Shown here one piece after another: positions 61,795 to 64,000 of a stretch of 64,000 bases of DNA (its first letter is position 1; every line of letters starts with the position of its first letter). The position numbers and the translations under genes were made by a program. The notes under the pieces were generated by a model. That model saw nothing but the letters and a program-made list of their open reading frames with translations, searched no databases and was not told the DNA's origin. The stretch comes from Notoacmeibacter sp. MSK16QG-6. GTDB taxonomy: Bacteria; Pseudomonadota; Alphaproteobacteria; Rhizobiales; Rhizobiaceae. The stretch covers positions 868,001 to 932,000 of the forward strand of contig NZ_JAMYXM010000001.1 of NCBI RefSeq assembly GCF_024158145.1, read 5' to 3'.

Positions 61795-62682
61795 ATGAGC
61801 ACCGAGAACAGGGACCCTCACGGCCGCGAGGTCGATGACGTCACCGGTACCGAAACGACCGGTCACGAATGGGACGGCATCAAGGAGTTGAATACACCGA
61901 TGCCCCGCTGGTGGTTGTGGACCTTCTACGCCACCATCGTTTTCGGCATCGTCTACACCATCCTTTATCCGGCATGGCCGTTGGTGAATACAGCAACGTC
62001 CGGGCTTCTCAACTGGTCGTCGCGGAGCGATCTTTCCACGGCCATGGCGGCGCAGGCCGATGCCAATTCGGGACGGATCGAGGCGATCAAGAGCAAGTCA
62101 ATCGAAGAGATCGCCGCTGACGAGCAGCTTCGGCCCTTCGCCATCGCGGCAGGGCGCGCTGCGTTTAAGGTCAATTGCGTTCAATGCCATGGCGCCGGCG
62201 CAGAAGGCGGCGAGGGCTACCCGAACCTCAACGACGACGTCTGGCTATGGGGCGGCACGCTGGAGTCGATTCAGACAACTCTTGCCCATGGCATACGCTA
62301 CGAACAGGACGACGATACGCGCATTTCGGACATGCCGGCCTTTGGAGACGGCATCCTCGACAATGAGGAAATCCGTGATGTCGCCTGGTATGTGCGTAAA
62401 TTGTCGGCACAGGAATTCGACGCCGAAGCTGCCGAGCGGGGCGAAACGATCTTCGTCGATAATTGCTCGGCTTGTCATGGCGACGATGGCGGCGGTCTGG
62501 ACGATCTCGGCGCGCCAGCGCTGAACGACGCGCTATGGCTCTATGGCGGCGACCATTCGCAAATCGTTGCGCAGGTCCGGCAGCCAAAACACGGCGTCAT
62601 GCCGGCCTGGGAAGAGCGGCTGGGCGATACCACCGTCAAGCAACTGACCGTCTACGTTCACTCCCTCGGCGGCGGTGAATGA
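61795..62682 (+). CDS. ccoP: cbb3-type cytochrome c oxidase subunit III (dihaem)
   Basis: 295-residue dihaem cytochrome. A cytoplasmic N-terminus with EVDDVTGTETTGHEWDGIKEL (the conserved TGHEWDGI) leads to a membrane helix LWTFYATIVFGIVYTILYPA (about 39-58) and two c-type haem motifs, CVQCHGAG (about 128) and CSACHGDD (about 223), each followed by a Met ligand region (MPAFGDGIL, MPAWEERLG). It accepts electrons from cytochrome c. Last gene of ccoNOQP; the usual ccoGHIS assembly genes do not follow. A strong terminator lies 42 bases downstream. Confidence 0.96.
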   Translation: MSTENRDPHGREVDDVTGTETTGHEWDGIKELNTPMPRWWLWTFYATIVFGIVYTILYPAWPLVNTATSGLLNWSSRSDLSTAMAAQADANSGRIEAIKSKSIEEIAADEQLRPFAIAAGRAAFKVNCVQCHGAGAEGGEGYPNLNDDVWLWGGTLESIQTTLAHGIRYEQDDDTRISDMPAFGDGILDNEEIRDVAWYVRKLSAQEFDAEAAERGETIFVDNCSACHGDDGGGLDDLGAPALNDALWLYGGDHSQIVAQVRQPKHGVMPAWEERLGDTTVKQLTVYVHSLGGGE

Positions 62683-62723
62683 ACCCAAGCGATTTTCCGG
62701 GCGTTTGCAGATCGGGAGGAGAG

Positions 62724-62762
62724 AGGGCGGTGGTCGCATGACCGCCGCCCTTTCATTTCTTT
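62724..62762 (+). terminator. Intrinsic terminator after ccoNOQP
   Basis: AGGGCGGTGGTC (62724-62735) pairs over 12 bases with GACCGCCGCCCT (62740-62751), one G-T pair, around GCAT, and is followed by TTCATTTCTTTC. Confidence 0.88.
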
Positions 62763-62793
62763 CAGCCGAAACAGGCGAGAGCCCGGCTGGCTC

Positions 62794-64000
62794 TCATTCT
62801 TCCAGTTCTTCGGTAACGGCTTGCGCGGCCTTGCCGTGCCGGGTCCAGATCGTGCCATCGATAAGACCCTTCAATTCCGGGTAGTCATCATTGTCGAAGA
62901 GTGGCTCGATACCTTGGGCGCGCTGCGCAAAGTAATCCTTGGTCAATTTCACGACCGTGCCGGACAAGGCCAAAATCGCAATCAAATTGACCGTCGCCAT
63001 CAATCCCATCGAAGCATCGGCGAAATTGAAGACTGTCGAGACTGCCTGCACCGATCCCCAGATGACCATGGCGATCACTGCCAAACGCATGATGATGAGA
63101 CCTGGACCGTTGGCCAGACCTAGGAACGTCAGCGCGTTTTCCGCATAGGAGTAGTTGCCGATGATAGAAGTGAACGCGAAAAAGAAGATCGCGATCGCCA
63201 CGAAATAGGTGCCGGCAACGCCAATATGATCGGCAAGCGCCATCTGCGTCAGTTCGGTTCCCGTCGTGCCGCCGGGCTCATAAACGCCGGAGAGCAGGAT
63301 CATGAATGCGGTCGCCGAACATATCAGCAGCGTATCGATAAACACGCCCAATCCCTGAACCAGCCCCTGCGATGAGGGGTGATGCGGCACTGGAGTGGCG
63401 ACCGCCGCGATGTTCGGCGCCGAGCCCATACCCGCTTCGTTGGAGAAAAGACCCCGCTTCACACCGTTCAGCATGGCTGCCATGACGCCGCCTGTCACAC
63501 CACCGGCTGCTTCCTCGAAACCGAACGCATTACCGATGATCTGCATGAAGACACCGGGAACCTCGGCGATGTTGATGATGATGACAAACAGCGCCACTGC
63601 GAGATAGGCGATTGCCATGAAGGGCACGACAATCTCCGCCACCCTTGCGATCGAACGGATACCGCCGAAGATGACGACCCCGGCCAAAGCACCGACCGCA
63701 ATGCCGACCCATAGCTTCGGAATGCCGAGACCGGCCTCCATCGCGTCGGCGATTGAATTGGCCTGAACCGCTTGGAAGATCAGCCCGAAGGAAAGGATCA
63801 GCGCGACCGAGAAAATGGCGGCCGCCCAATTCTGCTTAAGCCCACGCGAAATGTAGAAAGCGGGACCACCGCGATAGTCGCCATCTTCGTTGCGCACCTT
63901 GTAAAGCTGCGCCAGCGTAGACTCGGCATAAGCGGTGGCCATTCCGACCAGAGCGACCATCCACATCCAGAAGATCGCGCCCGGCCCACCGAGCGAAAGC
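62794..64000 (-). CDS. Alanine/glycine:cation symporter (AGCS) family, N-terminus beyond window
   Basis: Visible 402 residues of a membrane transporter that continues past the window edge upstream. Family marks: GMATAYAESTLAQLYKVRNE (short conserved stretch MATAYAESTLAQ), GGPAFYISRGL, MNGVKRGLFSNEAGMGSAPN (the FSNEAGMGSAPN signature of sodium:alanine symporters, about 170 from the edge), SQGLVQGLGVFIDTLLICSA, and IFFFAFTSIIGNYSYAENAL with about nine hydrophobic helices. It imports Ala or Gly with Na+ or H+. The C-terminus is a soluble acidic tail (YPELKGLIDGTIWTRHG). It is convergent with ccoP across the terminator. Confidence 0.92.
   Translation of the reverse strand, partial: LSLGGPGAIFWMWMVALVGMATAYAESTLAQLYKVRNEDGDYRGGPAFYISRGLKQNWAAAIFSVALILSFGLIFQAVQANSIADAMEAGLGIPKLWVGIAVGALAGVVIFGGIRSIARVAEIVVPFMAIAYLAVALFVIIINIAEVPGVFMQIIGNAFGFEEAAGGVTGGVMAAMLNGVKRGLFSNEAGMGSAPNIAAVATPVPHHPSSQGLVQGLGVFIDTLLICSATAFMILLSGVYEPGGTTGTELTQMALADHIGVAGTYFVAIAIFFFAFTSIIGNYSYAENALTFLGLANGPGLIIMRLAVIAMVIWGSVQAVSTVFNFADASMGLMATVNLIAILALSGTVVKLTKDYFAQRAQGIEPLFDNDDYPELKGLIDGTIWTRHGKAAQAVTEELEE

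Noticed and set aside
1-64000. CRISPR arrays, insertion sequences, prophage or toxin-antitoxin loci
   Set aside because: I looked for regularly spaced repeats, transposase motifs, phage structural genes and toxin-antitoxin-like pairs and found none.

Overview
The window is chromosomal DNA from an alphaproteobacterium, most likely a member of the Hyphomicrobiales (the rhizobia and relatives). The evidence is a set of markers that together are characteristic of that order: a SAM-II riboswitch in front of metZ, a GcrA cell-cycle regulator with clustered GANTC sites, a PodJ-type polarity protein with Sel1 repeats, a two-domain dCTP deaminase, class I lysyl-tRNA synthetase, a DUF6460 protein, an acdS/Lrp-regulator pair, an FnrN-type regulator and a cbb3 oxidase operon. 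I cannot name the genus. I see no phage, insertion sequence, integrase, CRISPR array or plasmid gene; gene density and base composition look uniform, so this reads as core genome with a few accessory inserts.

Layout. 1-9.5 kb: partial MATE exporter, small membrane protein, histone-deacetylase-like hydrolase, tRNA-Gly(CCC), dCTP deaminase, secreted 5'-nucleotidase, SAM-II-controlled metZ, CDP-alcohol phosphatidyltransferase, ApaG, ACC deaminase with a divergent Lrp/AsnC regulator. 9.5-14.6 kb: argD-argF-hslO operon, divergent from gcrA, then ppk2. 14.6-22.2 kb: membrane glycosyltransferase, periplasmic solute-binding protein, class I LysRS, a PHA-system protein, a degenerate secreted SNase-like protein, a LexA-like S24 regulator and a DsbA-fold isomerase. 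22.3-29.5 kb: a beta-oxidation cluster on the minus strand (acyl-CoA dehydrogenase, GST, thiolase, a Spy/CpxP-like periplasmic protein, multifunctional FadB/FadJ) behind a MerR-family regulator, with a large palindrome that is a good candidate operator. 30-37 kb: podJ, arsC-arsH, a TauE/SafE permease with a TIGR02186 partner, DUF3429. 37-46 kb: the four genes of the ligase-associated DNA damage response (PdeM phosphoesterase, Lhr-like DEXH helicase, beta-CASP exonuclease, ATP-dependent ligase), split into two divergent halves by a sterol-desaturase-like protein and a YitT protein, and carrying an uncharacterised secreted protein translationally coupled to the exonuclease. 46-53 kb: an unknown single-pass membrane protein, a TolC-family outer-membrane lipoprotein and a 1.2 kb-residue Ig/cadherin-repeat surface protein with an LEPR-type N-terminus, then tRNA-Thr(CGT). 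53-64 kb: alpha-glucosidase, D-amino-acid-transaminase-like protein, then a microaerobic island: fnrN, hemN, a hemerythrin-like protein and ccoNOQP, with a perfect FNR box between the two divergent operons, ending in a partial alanine:cation symporter.

The parts most worth follow-up are the LEPR protein/TolC lipoprotein pair without a visible inner-membrane secretion apparatus, the secreted protein locked to the ligase-associated exonuclease, the periplasmic Spy-like protein embedded in a beta-oxidation operon, the shared ACCTTTACG motif in three promoters, the SAM-II riboswitch/terminator arrangement and the hairpin at the start of the argD transcript. All functional calls come from reading the sequence and recalled family knowledge; no database search was run.
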